From: Bifidobacterium breve
GTDB taxonomy: Bacteria > Actinomycetota > Acidimicrobiia > IMCC26256 > PALSA-555
Direction of reading: 5' to 3'
NCBI GenBank assembly: GCA_945889545.1
Contig: CAMDCC010000044.1
Span: 1 to 13,691 of the forward strand
DNA length: 13,691 nucleotides
A model generated the notes under the pieces. The model made no database searches, was not told the origin of the DNA, and saw only the letters and a program-made list of their open reading frames with translations. Positions 1 to 6,405 of this stretch are shown here, piece after piece. Each line of letters starts with the position of its first letter. Position 1 is the stretch's first letter. The position numbers were made by a program, and so were the translations under genes.

Positions 1-1608
1 GCTCGCTTCAACATCCCATGTGGTACCCGTCACGCCCTCATCGCGCAGCACTCGCTTGAGCACCCTACCCACCGGGCTGCGGGGTAGCTCGTCGCGGAAC
101 TCCACGTAGCGCGGCAGCGCGAAGTACGGCAGCTCCTCCACGCACCAGAGGAAGAGCTCTTCCTCGGTGAGTGCCGAGCCCGCCGTGCGCGTCGCCGTGA
201 GCTTGAGGTCGTCCTCGGTCATCTCGCTCGGCACCGCGTGCACCACCACGTCGACGATCGCGTCGTGACGCATCACGATCTTCTCCACTTCGAAGCTCGA
301 GATGTTCTCGCCGCGACGACGCAGGTAGTCGGCCTTGCGGTCCACGAAGTAGAGGTAGTCGTCGTCGTCGATCCGACCGATATCGCCCGTGTGGTACCAG
401 TAGTTCTGGTTGGTCTTGACGGTCGCCGCGTCGTTCCCCCAGTACCCCTCGAACATCACGTGCGGGCGCTTGGGTCGGCACACGATCTCGCCGTCGGTGT
501 TGCGCGGGACCTCGTTGTCGCCATCGTCGAAGATGCGCACATCGAAGTACTCGTCGTTGGTCACACCGGCCGCGTTCGCGCGGTTCTCCACCCCTCTCGG
601 CGACCACGACACGAGGCTGGCTTCGGTGAGTCCGTACGCGCCGCTGAACACGTCGGTGCCGAACCGCTCGCGCAGCTGCCGATCGATCTCCATCGGCATC
701 GGTGCGGCACCGATGAGTCGCAGCGTCGTGTTCGCGTCGGCGGTGCCCGAGCGCGGCATCTCCGGACGGTCGTCGTCGTTGGCGAGCAGGTACGCCATCG
801 AGCCGAGGAGCGAGACGATCGTGGCCCCGACGCGGTTCATCTCGGCCCAGAAGCCCGACACCGAGAACTTCCCCGAGACCGCGGCGCGTCCACCGGTGGA
901 GAGCGCGCCGACCATGCACACCGAGATCGCGTTGAAGTGGAACAGCGGGAGTGCCGACCACACCACATCGTCGGGGGTACGGCGCCAGCACAAGCTGATC
1001 TGGTCGGCGAGCCCGGCTGAGTAGTTGTGGCTGAGCATGCAGCCCTTCGACGGGCCGGTCGTGCCGCCGGTGTAGATGAAGGTGGCGAGGTCGGCCGGAC
1101 CGACGTCGAGGTTTGGTGCGATCGGGTCGGTGGCGAGCAGCTCGCTCCAGTCGTGCACCTTCGGACCCTTGATCGCCGCGTCGGGCTCGCCCACGACGAT
1201 CACGTGCTCGAGGCACTCGATCTCGTGTGCGATGGCCGCGACCCGCGACGCGAGGTCGCCCTGCACCACGACGACGCGCGAGCCGGAGTCGACGAGCTGG
1301 TGGCGGAGGTAGTCGCCCTTGTATGCCGAGTTGATCGGCGCGCAGATCACACCGTTGAGCACCGACCCCCACCACGCGAGCATTCCCTCGGGCGCGTTCT
1401 CCATCAGCGTGGCCACGCGCTCGCCGCGTTGCACGCCGAGCTGAGCGATGCCGCCGGCGAAGCGACCCGCCTGGTCGGCGACGTCGGCCGCGCTGAACTT
1501 CGTACCCGTGACGTCGAGATACTCACTGTCGGGATCGGTGTCGAGCCGCGCTTGCAACAAACCAGGCAACGACCGCTGCTCGCTCGGGATCCAGACCCGG
1601 TCCGGCAT
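1..1608 (-). CDS. Acyl-CoA ligase / class I adenylate-forming enzyme, C-terminus cut by window edge
   Basis: Activates a carboxylic acid to an acyl-adenylate and then an acyl-CoA in the cytosol; the substrate cannot be read from sequence. The frame is open from the ATG at 1608 to base 1 (536 codons) with no stop, so only a short C-terminal end is missing. Family motifs appear in order: the phosphate loop YTGGTTGPSKG (residues 179-189), YGLTE (325-329), the YHTGD motif (405-409), the hinge DRKADYLRRRGENIS (from 423), and the A10 region LPRSPVGRVLK ending at Lys518. In A10 the usual Gly-Lys is Gly514-Arg515, and the lysine lies three residues later, as in the PTxRVxK variant I know from some CoA ligases. 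The start gives MPDRVWIPSEQ and overlaps the stop of a seven-codon mini-ORF (TGATG), so translation is probably coupled to the CoA-transferase upstream. Family assignment is firm; similarity to carnitine- or crotonobetaine-type ligases is only a guess. Confidence 0.93.
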   Translation of the reverse strand, partial: MPDRVWIPSEQRSLPGLLQARLDTDPDSEYLDVTGTKFSAADVADQAGRFAGGIAQLGVQRGERVATLMENAPEGMLAWWGSVLNGVICAPINSAYKGDYLRHQLVDSGSRVVVVQGDLASRVAAIAHEIECLEHVIVVGEPDAAIKGPKVHDWSELLATDPIAPNLDVGPADLATFIYTGGTTGPSKGCMLSHNYSAGLADQISLCWRRTPDDVVWSALPLFHFNAISVCMVGALSTGGRAAVSGKFSVSGFWAEMNRVGATIVSLLGSMAYLLANDDDRPEMPRSGTADANTTLRLIGAAPMPMEIDRQLRERFGTDVFSGAYGLTEASLVSWSPRGVENRANAAGVTNDEYFDVRIFDDGDNEVPRNTDGEIVCRPKRPHVMFEGYWGNDAATVKTNQNYWYHTGDIGRIDDDDYLYFVDRKADYLRRRGENISSFEVEKIVMRHDAIVDVVVHAVPSEMTEDDLKLTATRTAGSALTEEELFLWCVEELPYFALPRYVEFRDELPRSPVGRVLKRVLRDEGVTGTTWDVEAS

Positions 1609-1628
1609 CAGCCAACCCGATCTGGCAT
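1608..1628 (-). other. Seven-codon relay mini-ORF (MPDRVG, stop) between CoA-transferase and ligase
   Basis: The TGA of the CoA-transferase (1630-1628) overlaps an ATG (1628-1626) as TGATG. This ATG opens MPDRVG and a TGA (1610-1608) that again overlaps the ligase ATG (1608-1606) as TGATG. The mini-ORF begins MPDRV, as does the ligase itself, and 12 of the first 14 bases after each ATG match, so the ligase start region looks tandemly duplicated in 20-base units. A ribosome ending on the transferase could re-initiate here and then again on the ligase. What is seen is the arrangement; its translation is inferred. Confidence 0.5.
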
Positions 1629-2833
1629 CAGACGGTCCACGAGTAGTTCTCGTCGGGCCAGTACACGGCGCGCTCGGCTTTCAACGTGTCCATCTCGGCG
1701 CCGGTGTATCCGAGCCATTCGAGGATCTCTTGGGTGTGCTCGCCGACCATCGGAGGTGCGCTCCGCGCGCGGCTGGGTGTCTCGGAGAAGTCGATCAACG
1801 ACCCGTACTGGCGCATCGTGCCGAGGATCGGGTGCTCGTACTCGGCGACGAGACCGAGTCGCTCGTTGTCGGCGTCGAAGAACGCAAGGTCGCCGCCCTT
1901 GGTGTCGACGGGCAGCTCACTCGGCACGCCCGCATCGCCCAGCAGGCGCATCCACGTGAGCGCGGTCCGGTCCTTGAACCGCTTTCCGAGCAGCGCTTCG
2001 AGCTCGGCACGGTGCTCATCACGCGCCTTCGTATCCGCGAAGCGAGGATCGTCGACCAGCTCGGGCAAGCGCAGGATCTGGCACAGCGCGTGCCATTGCT
2101 CTTCGGTGACCGCCGCGAGCTGGAGCCATCCGTCGGCCGTCTCGTAGAGGCGGTAGCACGCGCCGAGCCCGGTCTGGTCCTTGTCGAGTCGCGGATACGG
2201 CTGCGTCTCGCCGTCCACGAGGAAGACGTCGGAGGCGAACATCGCGCCACCGTCGAGCAACGACGTCCAGAGCTCCTGGCCCTCGCCGGTCTTGCGCTGG
2301 TGGTACAGCGCCATCAAGCAGCCGAGTACCGACAACATCGCGTTCGCGGTGTCGCACATGCCGAAGCGGTAGTACATCGGCGGGTTGCCGGCGTGCACCG
2401 GCCCCGACTCATACTCGAGCCCGGCCGACGCCTGGTACAGCGGGTCGAGCCCGCCAAAGCGCGACAACGGACCCTCGAGCCCGTAGGCGTAGGTGTTGCA
2501 GTAGACGACGTCGGGGTTGACCGCCTTGGCGTCCTCGTACGCGATTCCGAGACGGGCCGCGGTGCCGACGGTCATGTTGTGGTGAACGATGTCGGCCTTC
2601 TCGATCAGCTTCATCGCGATCTCGTGCCCGCGCTCATGCTTGATGTCGAGCGCGATGTCGCGCTTGCCACGCTGACACCCGATGAACGGCTGGTTGACGA
2701 ACCGCATGCCGTCGCCGGTGATCGGCTCCACCTTGATCACGTCGGCGCCGAGGTCGCCGATGATCATCGGGCCGAACGGTCCGGCGAGGTACTGGCCGAA
2801 GTCGATGAGTGTGACGCCTTCGAGCGCGTTCAC
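1628..2833 (-). CDS. Class III CoA-transferase (CaiB/BaiF family), catalytic Asp present
   Basis: Moves CoA between an acyl-CoA donor and a free acid through an aspartyl-CoA intermediate, as in formyl-CoA transferase and CaiB. It has 401 residues, normal for the family. The N-terminus has the family pattern LEGVTLIDFGQYLAGP followed by GADVIKVEP and CQRGKRDIALDIK. The segment GMCDTANAM holds Asp161 at the expected catalytic place, followed by the family helix ending RKTGEGQ. The GTG start at 2833 forms a GTGA overlap with the stop of the upstream paralogue. The same frame stays open far upstream to about 3667, but that part overlaps the upstream transferase and is Arg/Pro-rich shadow, so GTG is the likely start. 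The downstream ligase and upstream paralogue suggest a CoA activation module, perhaps with a heteromeric transferase. The true donor and acceptor are unknown. Confidence 0.93.
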   Translation of the reverse strand: MNALEGVTLIDFGQYLAGPFGPMIIGDLGADVIKVEPITGDGMRFVNQPFIGCQRGKRDIALDIKHERGHEIAMKLIEKADIVHHNMTVGTAARLGIAYEDAKAVNPDVVYCNTYAYGLEGPLSRFGGLDPLYQASAGLEYESGPVHAGNPPMYYRFGMCDTANAMLSVLGCLMALYHQRKTGEGQELWTSLLDGGAMFASDVFLVDGETQPYPRLDKDQTGLGACYRLYETADGWLQLAAVTEEQWHALCQILRLPELVDDPRFADTKARDEHRAELEALLGKRFKDRTALTWMRLLGDAGVPSELPVDTKGGDLAFFDADNERLGLVAEYEHPILGTMRQYGSLIDFSETPSRARSAPPMVGEHTQEILEWLGYTGAEMDTLKAERAVYWPDENYSWTV

Positions 2834-4005
2834 TTCGTGCCTCCCGTGGTGAACGTCGCGACGTCGGCGGCCGAGTAGCCGAGCTCGCCGAAGATCTCCT
2901 CGTTGTGCTGCCCGGGCTTGGGGCGGGGCCCCTTGATCGCCCCTGGCGTTCCCATGAGGTGGATCGGCAGACCCACCTGCGTCGTGTGCCCGAGCTCGGG
3001 GTCTTCGATGTCGACGACCATCCCGTTCGCCATGAGCTGCGGGTGCGGAGTACCGGACCCGCCGAGTTGATCGCCCATCGGGACGATCTGCTCGATGGCG
3101 TGGTTGTTGGCCTGGAACGTCTCGACGAGATCGTCGCGCTTGGCTGCCAGATACGCGTTCGTGCGCGTCTCGGTGATCGCCTCCCGCTGCTCGGGCGGGA
3201 GCGTGCCGAAGGTTGCGATGTCGACGTTGGCATCGACGCCGAGGAGCTCGTCCTGACTCTTGACCGGGGTGAGGCCGCTCATCATCGACGGGTGCACCCA
3301 GCCGTCGGAGACCTCGAAGATCATCTGCTGATGGCTGCCGGCTGGATACGACTTGCTCATCGTGGTCCAGAAGTCGCCCGGCGCCTTCGTGGCGTGCGTC
3401 CAGATCTGCGTCGTGTAGAGGAACGCGCCTTGCAGGAGTGAGGTGCGCACGTGCTGGCCGCGCCCCGTCTCTTCGCGCGCCACGAGCGCAGCGAGGATGC
3501 CCGTTGGCACGAGGAACATCGCGGCCATGCTCGGCATCGGCATGTGCAAGAAGATCGGCCCGAGCCGCCATCCCGGCTGCTCCCACTGTTGACCGCTCGC
3601 GGCCTGCACGAGCGCGTCGTAGCCGGGCTTGTCGGCGAGGCGGTGGCCTTCGGGGTATGCGGGGCATGACGTGTAGATCAGGCGAGGGTTGAGCTCGTGC
3701 ATCGCGTCGAACCCGATGCCGAGACGATCGGTGACGCCGGGCCGAAACGTCTCCACCATCACATCGACGTCGGCCGCGAGCTTGCGGAACGCCGCGAGCC
3801 CGTCAGGGTTCTTCAGATTGATCGTGACCGAGCGGCGTGAGCGATTCCACACCGCATATCCGTCGTACCCGCGGAATGGGTCGCCGCCGGGTGGCTCCAC
3901 CTTGATCACGTCGGCACCCTGCTCGGCGAGCATCAAGACGCCGAGCGCGCCCGCGATCCCCCACGACAGGTCGAGCACACGAACTCCGTCAAGGGCACCA
4001 GGCAT
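2830..4005 (-). CDS. Class III CoA-transferase paralogue (CaiB/BaiF family) lacking the catalytic Asp
   Basis: A second CaiB/BaiF-fold protein, 391 residues from the ATG at 4005, starting MPGALDGVRVLDLSWG as is typical of the family. A GTG at 4023 would add six residues; neither start has a convincing Shine-Dalgarno sequence. GADVIKVEPPGGDPFRGYDG and RSVTINLKNPDG are clear family motifs. Where the downstream paralogue has the catalytic Asp161, the aligned stretch here is MPMPSMAAMF, with Ser159 (ATG numbering) in the Asp position and no other Asp nearby, while the following helix (TGILAAL to EETGRGQ) aligns without gaps. By itself it should therefore not form the aspartyl-CoA intermediate. 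The GTGA overlap with the Asp-containing partner argues for co-translation and a heteromer, as in two-subunit class III transferases such as the benzylsuccinate enzyme BbsEF. Alternatively it is a degenerate or differently used paralogue. Confidence 0.92.
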   Translation of the reverse strand: MPGALDGVRVLDLSWGIAGALGVLMLAEQGADVIKVEPPGGDPFRGYDGYAVWNRSRRSVTINLKNPDGLAAFRKLAADVDVMVETFRPGVTDRLGIGFDAMHELNPRLIYTSCPAYPEGHRLADKPGYDALVQAASGQQWEQPGWRLGPIFLHMPMPSMAAMFLVPTGILAALVAREETGRGQHVRTSLLQGAFLYTTQIWTHATKAPGDFWTTMSKSYPAGSHQQMIFEVSDGWVHPSMMSGLTPVKSQDELLGVDANVDIATFGTLPPEQREAITETRTNAYLAAKRDDLVETFQANNHAIEQIVPMGDQLGGSGTPHPQLMANGMVVDIEDPELGHTTQVGLPIHLMGTPGAIKGPRPKPGQHNEEIFGELGYSAADVATFTTGGTK

Positions 4006-4062
4006 GAAGGGGGATTCTGGCACCGACCTGACGTCCGCGTCAGAACGCAGTGGCTCGCGTGA

Positions 4063-4470
4063 CTACGGCAGCAGGATGAGCGCCTCGACGTGGTTCGGGC
4101 GAACCACGGTGAAATGGCGGCGGTCGAGGGTGGCGACCCGCCCGATGCCGAGCCGTTCGGCCGCGGCAATCACCGACGCGTCGACGGAGCCGAGGGGGAG
4201 GTCGTCGTAGGTGCCAACAAGCTGGGCGATGCGCAGCCAGTCGCTGGCGGCAACAGGTTCGGCGATGAGGTTCCCGGACCCGAAGTCGGCGAGGATTCGA
4301 ATCTCGGCACGCGCACCGAGGCGGCTCGCCAGCAATTGGACGACCTCCGTGATCACCAACTCAGGAACGATGAGGGGTCCTGGTTCACTTTCGAGGAGCT
4401 CATTGCATGCTTCGTGATGCGGGTCGCCCGCGTCGACGTAGGCGTAGAGCGGGCCCGCGTCGATCAGGAT
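4063..4470 (-). CDS. vapC: VapC-type PIN-domain toxin with no standard start codon
   Basis: A probable PIN-domain ribonuclease, the toxin of a type II toxin-antitoxin pair. The frame encodes about 135 residues. If started at 4470 it gives the residues MLIDAGPLYAYVDAGD. All four PIN acidic residues are in place: Asp4 in LIDAGP, Glu42 in ITEVVQLL, Asp97 in SVDASVIAAA and Asp116 in TLDRRHF. The oddity is the start. The first ATG, GTG or TTG in frame lies near 4359-4365, which would remove the first Asp and about 35 residues. Near the expected N-terminus only ATC (4476 and 4470) and CTG (4467) are available, and the CTG overlaps the antitoxin stop as CTGA. A GAGGA lies 6 bases before the ATC at 4476. 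I give 4470 as a domain-based guess. It may use a rare start, or be a toxin silenced by loss of its start codon. The module lies between the hydrolase and CoA-transferase genes, all on the same strand. Confidence 0.75.
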   Translation of the reverse strand: MLIDAGPLYAYVDAGDPHHEACNELLESEPGPLIVPELVITEVVQLLASRLGARAEIRILADFGSGNLIAEPVAASDWLRIAQLVGTYDDLPLGSVDASVIAAAERLGIGRVATLDRRHFTVVRPNHVEALILLP

Positions 4471-4715
4471 TGCGATCGGTAGTCCTCTTCGATGATCTCT
4501 GCGAACAGCTTCTGGATGTTCTCCGAAGTGTCGGTGTAACCGCTGTTGCCCGCGGCTGTACCGAGCAGGCGTCGACGCTTCCCGCCCTTTGGCGCGCCGA
4601 GATGAGTCTCGATCGCCTCGCGGGTCAGTTCAGAGATCGTGAGCTTGCGCCGGGCCGCTTCGAGGCGCAGTCGAGCGTCGAGATCGTCCGGGAGCTTCAC
4701 GGTGGTGCGCTTCAT
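4464..4715 (-). CDS. vapB: VapB-type antitoxin, ribbon-helix-helix (CopG/Arc fold)
   Basis: The predicted antitoxin has 83 residues. Residues 1-40 (MKRTTVKLPDDLDARLRLEAARR and LTISELTREAIETHL) show the ribbon-helix-helix pattern: a short basic beta strand, helix, turn and helix that dimerise and bind DNA. The C-terminal half (GGKRRRLLG to EEDYRSQS) is charged and is presumably the part that wraps and blocks the PIN toxin encoded next. It overlaps the start region of the toxin frame by a few bases, the normal gene order for vapBC. The ATG at 4715 sits one base from a perfect palindrome that is the likely autoregulatory operator. No Shine-Dalgarno sequence precedes it, and a TATGCT box ends nine bases upstream, so the mRNA may be leaderless. 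The fold call is secure; assignment to the VapB rather than another RHH antitoxin group rests on its PIN partner. Confidence 0.85.
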   Translation of the reverse strand: MKRTTVKLPDDLDARLRLEAARRKLTISELTREAIETHLGAPKGGKRRRLLGTAAGNSGYTDTSENIQKLFAEIIEEDYRSQS

Positions 4716-4716
4716 A

Positions 4717-4732
4717 GGTATGCCAGCATACC
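4717..4732. promoter_or_regulatory. Palindromic operator of the vapBC pair, overlapping a -10 box
   Basis: The 16 bases GGTATGCCAGCATACC form a perfect 7-bp inverted repeat with a 2-base centre, one base upstream of the antitoxin ATG. Ribbon-helix-helix antitoxins commonly bind such short palindromes at their own promoter. On the minus strand the palindrome contains TATGCT (4730-4725), a TANNNT -10 hexamer ending nine bases before the ATG. Binding here would block the promoter directly. Operator function is inferred. Confidence 0.7.
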
Positions 4733-4747
4733 CTCGAAACGGGCGGG

Positions 4748-4780
4748 TCAGATCTCGTCCAGCGGGATGCGGTCGGACTC
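4748..4780 (-). repeat. Direct repeat copy 1: 3' end of the hydrolase gene
   Basis: The last 33 bases of the hydrolase gene, including the stop, match the last 33 bases of the NIPSNAP-like gene at 28 positions, with 18 identical in a row (GAGTCCGACCGCATCCCG). The frames agree, giving ESDRIPLDEI here. The copies are 858 bases apart and bracket the whole hydrolase gene. Confidence 0.85.
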
Positions 4781-5584
4781 GTCGAGCGAGTGGATGAACT
4801 CCCTCACGAGGCGGTTGAACTCGGCGGGCATCTCGACGTTGCAAAGGTGGCCGGCGTTGGGGATGACGGCGAGCTCGGATGACGGGATCCGCTCGTGGAG
4901 ACGGGCGGCGACCGCGTATGGCGCACGCTGGTCGAGCTCGCCGTGGATGACGAGGGTCGGCGTCGTGATCGCTGGCAACGATTCGCGCAGGTCGGCTTCG
5001 GCCATCGAATGAGCGATCGCTCGGTAACCAGCTGGGTGTGCACGGCCGTTGTTGGCGGCCGAGATCATGGAGACCTCCGCGACGACCTCAGCCGGAGTGG
5101 ATTCGCTCAAGAGTCCGGGAAGGCCTTCGCGGATGATGGCGTCCGCGGAGAGATCCGCCGCCGCGAGGACGCGGTCGAGCCGGTCGGCGACCTCGTCGGC
5201 CGGCAACGAACCGGCCCATCCCGCGTAGGGGGAAACAAGGATCAGTGAGGCCGGGACATCAGGATGTCGGTGCACAAGCTCGAGCGCGACCGTGCTTCCC
5301 CACGACAGCCCGAGGACATGCGGGCGGTCGATTCCGATCGCCGCGAGCCACCCAGCGAGACAGTCCGCGAAGTCGTGGATCCGCCAGGTGATTGGGGGTT
5401 CCGACGACTCGCCACACCCCGGCGCGTCCCATGCCACCACTGAAAACTCATCGGAGAGGCCGTCGAGCTGCCGACGCCACGATCGGAGGTCGTCCATGCC
5501 GCCATGCAAGAGGACGAGAGATGAGCCGCGGCCGATCGACGTGTACGCCACTTCCAGGCCGTTGACGCGGACTCGACTCGTCAT
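4748..5584 (-). CDS. Alpha/beta hydrolase (fold-family esterase/C-C hydrolase type)
   Basis: A cytosolic alpha/beta-hydrolase of 278 residues with a complete triad: Ser94 in the elbow GLSWGS, Asp218 in HGELDQRAP and His246 in NAGHLCN. The oxyanion-side motif LLHGGMDD follows strand 3, and WDAPGCGES is the usual loop after the next strand. No signal peptide is seen. The architecture fits esterases, lactonases, haloperoxidase-like enzymes and meta-cleavage hydrolases, and sequence alone does not separate these. The ATG at 5584 follows an AAGG eight bases upstream, and the gene starts 21 bases after the stop of the NIPSNAP-like gene, so the two are probably one transcript. The protein ends in DESDRIPLDEI, a charged tail beyond the last catalytic-domain helix. 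Nearly the same tail ends its unrelated neighbour, suggesting a shared tag or a recombination trace. Confidence 0.92.
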   Translation of the reverse strand: MTSRVRVNGLEVAYTSIGRGSSLVLLHGGMDDLRSWRRQLDGLSDEFSVVAWDAPGCGESSEPPITWRIHDFADCLAGWLAAIGIDRPHVLGLSWGSTVALELVHRHPDVPASLILVSPYAGWAGSLPADEVADRLDRVLAAADLSADAIIREGLPGLLSESTPAEVVAEVSMISAANNGRAHPAGYRAIAHSMAEADLRESLPAITTPTLVIHGELDQRAPYAVAARLHERIPSSELAVIPNAGHLCNVEMPAEFNRLVREFIHSLDESDRIPLDEI

Positions 5585-5605
5585 CGCCGCAGCCTTGTGG
5601 GTCGT

Positions 5606-5638
5606 CTAGACCTGGTCCAACGGGATGCGGTCGGACTC
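5606..5638 (-). repeat. Direct repeat copy 2: 3' end of the NIPSNAP-like gene
   Basis: Second copy of the 33-base repeat, read in the same frame to give ESDRIPLDQV and the stop. All mismatches lie in the last 15 bases, so the ESDRIPLD part is the best-kept section. It is not a convincing terminator: it has only a weak GTCC/GGAC pairing and no T-run. Confidence 0.85.
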
Positions 5639-6343
5639 TTCGGGTTGGCGGCCGAGGCGCATGGGTGAGGTTGGTGCTTCGACCATGAGGATGCGGCGCT
5701 TGGCTGCGTCCATCGTGCGTTGACGGGCGCGCCACGCGGCGAGGCGGTCGTCGTGCTCGGCGGCCTCGAACTCGGCCCACGTGTGCCAGTCGGGAATCGA
5801 CCAGATCACGACGGCCTCGGTGTCGTCGACCATCGCCACCGAGAACGCGCCGACCAGCTCAAGCCCGAATGCTTCGACGACCGGCTGGCCCACTTCCTGA
5901 AGCGCATCGAGGTAGTCGCCCGACGTGCCGGCGGGCATGGTCACGAGCTCGTGCGCGAACACCGCGCCACGCACCTCATCGGCGAGGAGCTCGTCGATCG
6001 ATCGGGTCCCCTCGGTGGGCACGAGGATGCGGTCGAACCCGCCGCGGCGGAACTCCGCGGCTTGGGCCCACCACGCCGCGAGCGACGGGTCCTGGAGCGT
6101 GGCGTGGGAGAACTCGTGCTCGAAGTTGGTGGCCATCCCGTGCCACCCGTCGAGCTCCCACATGTTCACCGTCTGGGGCCACGCGCCAGTCGAGCCGACG
6201 ACGCCCCACACGCCGTAGCACTGCATGTTGCGCTCACGGATCGCGACCGGCACCCAGTTGGCCGTCATGTGGTGCATGTACTTGGCCCGGTTCTGGCCGC
6301 GGATGTCGATGAACTCGTGGATGTAGAGCTTGTCGTTCGCCAT
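5606..6343 (-). CDS. NIPSNAP/dimeric alpha-beta-barrel-like protein, two tandem domains
   Basis: A protein of 245 residues, probably cytosolic, with no signal peptide or membrane segment. Two similar ferredoxin-like units are visible. The first covers about residues 5-75 (LYIHEFIDIRG to VNMWELDGW). The second covers about 128-205 (VFAHELVTMPAG to AVVIWSIPDWHTW). Each has an opening strand, a helix with a pattern like YMxxM or YLDAL, and a closing strand ending in a Trp-rich stretch, as in NIPSNAP and EthD-type dimeric alpha-beta barrels. Such proteins are often accessory or ligand-binding partners of catabolic enzymes; a specific activity is not evident. The ATG at 6343 was chosen because the frame upstream runs into the divergent amidohydrolase region. 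No Shine-Dalgarno sequence is seen. It lies 21 bases before the hydrolase gene and ends in EESDRIPLDQV, almost the same tail as that enzyme. Confidence 0.78.
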   Translation of the reverse strand: MANDKLYIHEFIDIRGQNRAKYMHHMTANWVPVAIRERNMQCYGVWGVVGSTGAWPQTVNMWELDGWHGMATNFEHEFSHATLQDPSLAAWWAQAAEFRRGGFDRILVPTEGTRSIDELLADEVRGAVFAHELVTMPAGTSGDYLDALQEVGQPVVEAFGLELVGAFSVAMVDDTEAVVIWSIPDWHTWAEFEAAEHDDRLAAWRARQRTMDAAKRRILMVEAPTSPMRLGRQPEESDRIPLDQV

Positions 6344-6354
6344 GTGGCTGGCAT

Positions 6355-6387
6355 GTTCGCACGCGGAGACCCCCGAGGGCTGCGAAC
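6355..6387. promoter_or_regulatory. Inverted repeat GTTCGCA-19 nt-TGCGAAC in the divergent intergenic region
   Basis: GTTCGCA (6355-6361) and TGCGAAC (6381-6387) form a perfect 7-bp inverted repeat whose arms begin 26 bases apart. It lies in the 70-base gap between the NIPSNAP-like gene (minus) and the amidohydrolase gene (plus), upstream of the TACGAT box of the latter. The place fits an operator controlling both genes, but no regulator gene is nearby and a chance repeat is possible. Confidence 0.4.
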
Positions 6388-6399
6388 GAGTCGCAGCGG

Positions 6400-6405
6400 T
6401 ACGAT
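6400..6405 (+). promoter_or_regulatory. -10 box (TACGAT) for leaderless amidohydrolase mRNA
   Basis: TACGAT fits the actinobacterial -10 pattern TANNNT and ends eight bases before the ATG at 6414, which would place the transcription start at or within a few bases of the start codon. No Shine-Dalgarno sequence lies in those eight bases (CTGCACCC). No clear -35 box is visible. Confidence 0.5.

Noticed and set aside
65..1375. Long minus-strand open frame over the ligase gene
   Set aside because: It is out of frame with the ligase, whose motifs A3 to A10 are all in the other frame; composition is Arg-rich noise.
1448..2878. Long plus-strand open frame opposite the CoA-transferase and ligase genes
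   Set aside because: It is the antisense shadow of real high-GC genes, with valine/arginine-rich composition and no domain.
2834..3667. Upstream in-frame extension of the Asp-containing CoA-transferase to about 679 residues
   Set aside because: The extra sequence is Arg/Pro-rich, has no family pattern and lies over the upstream transferase gene; the conserved N-terminus begins at the GTG at 2833.
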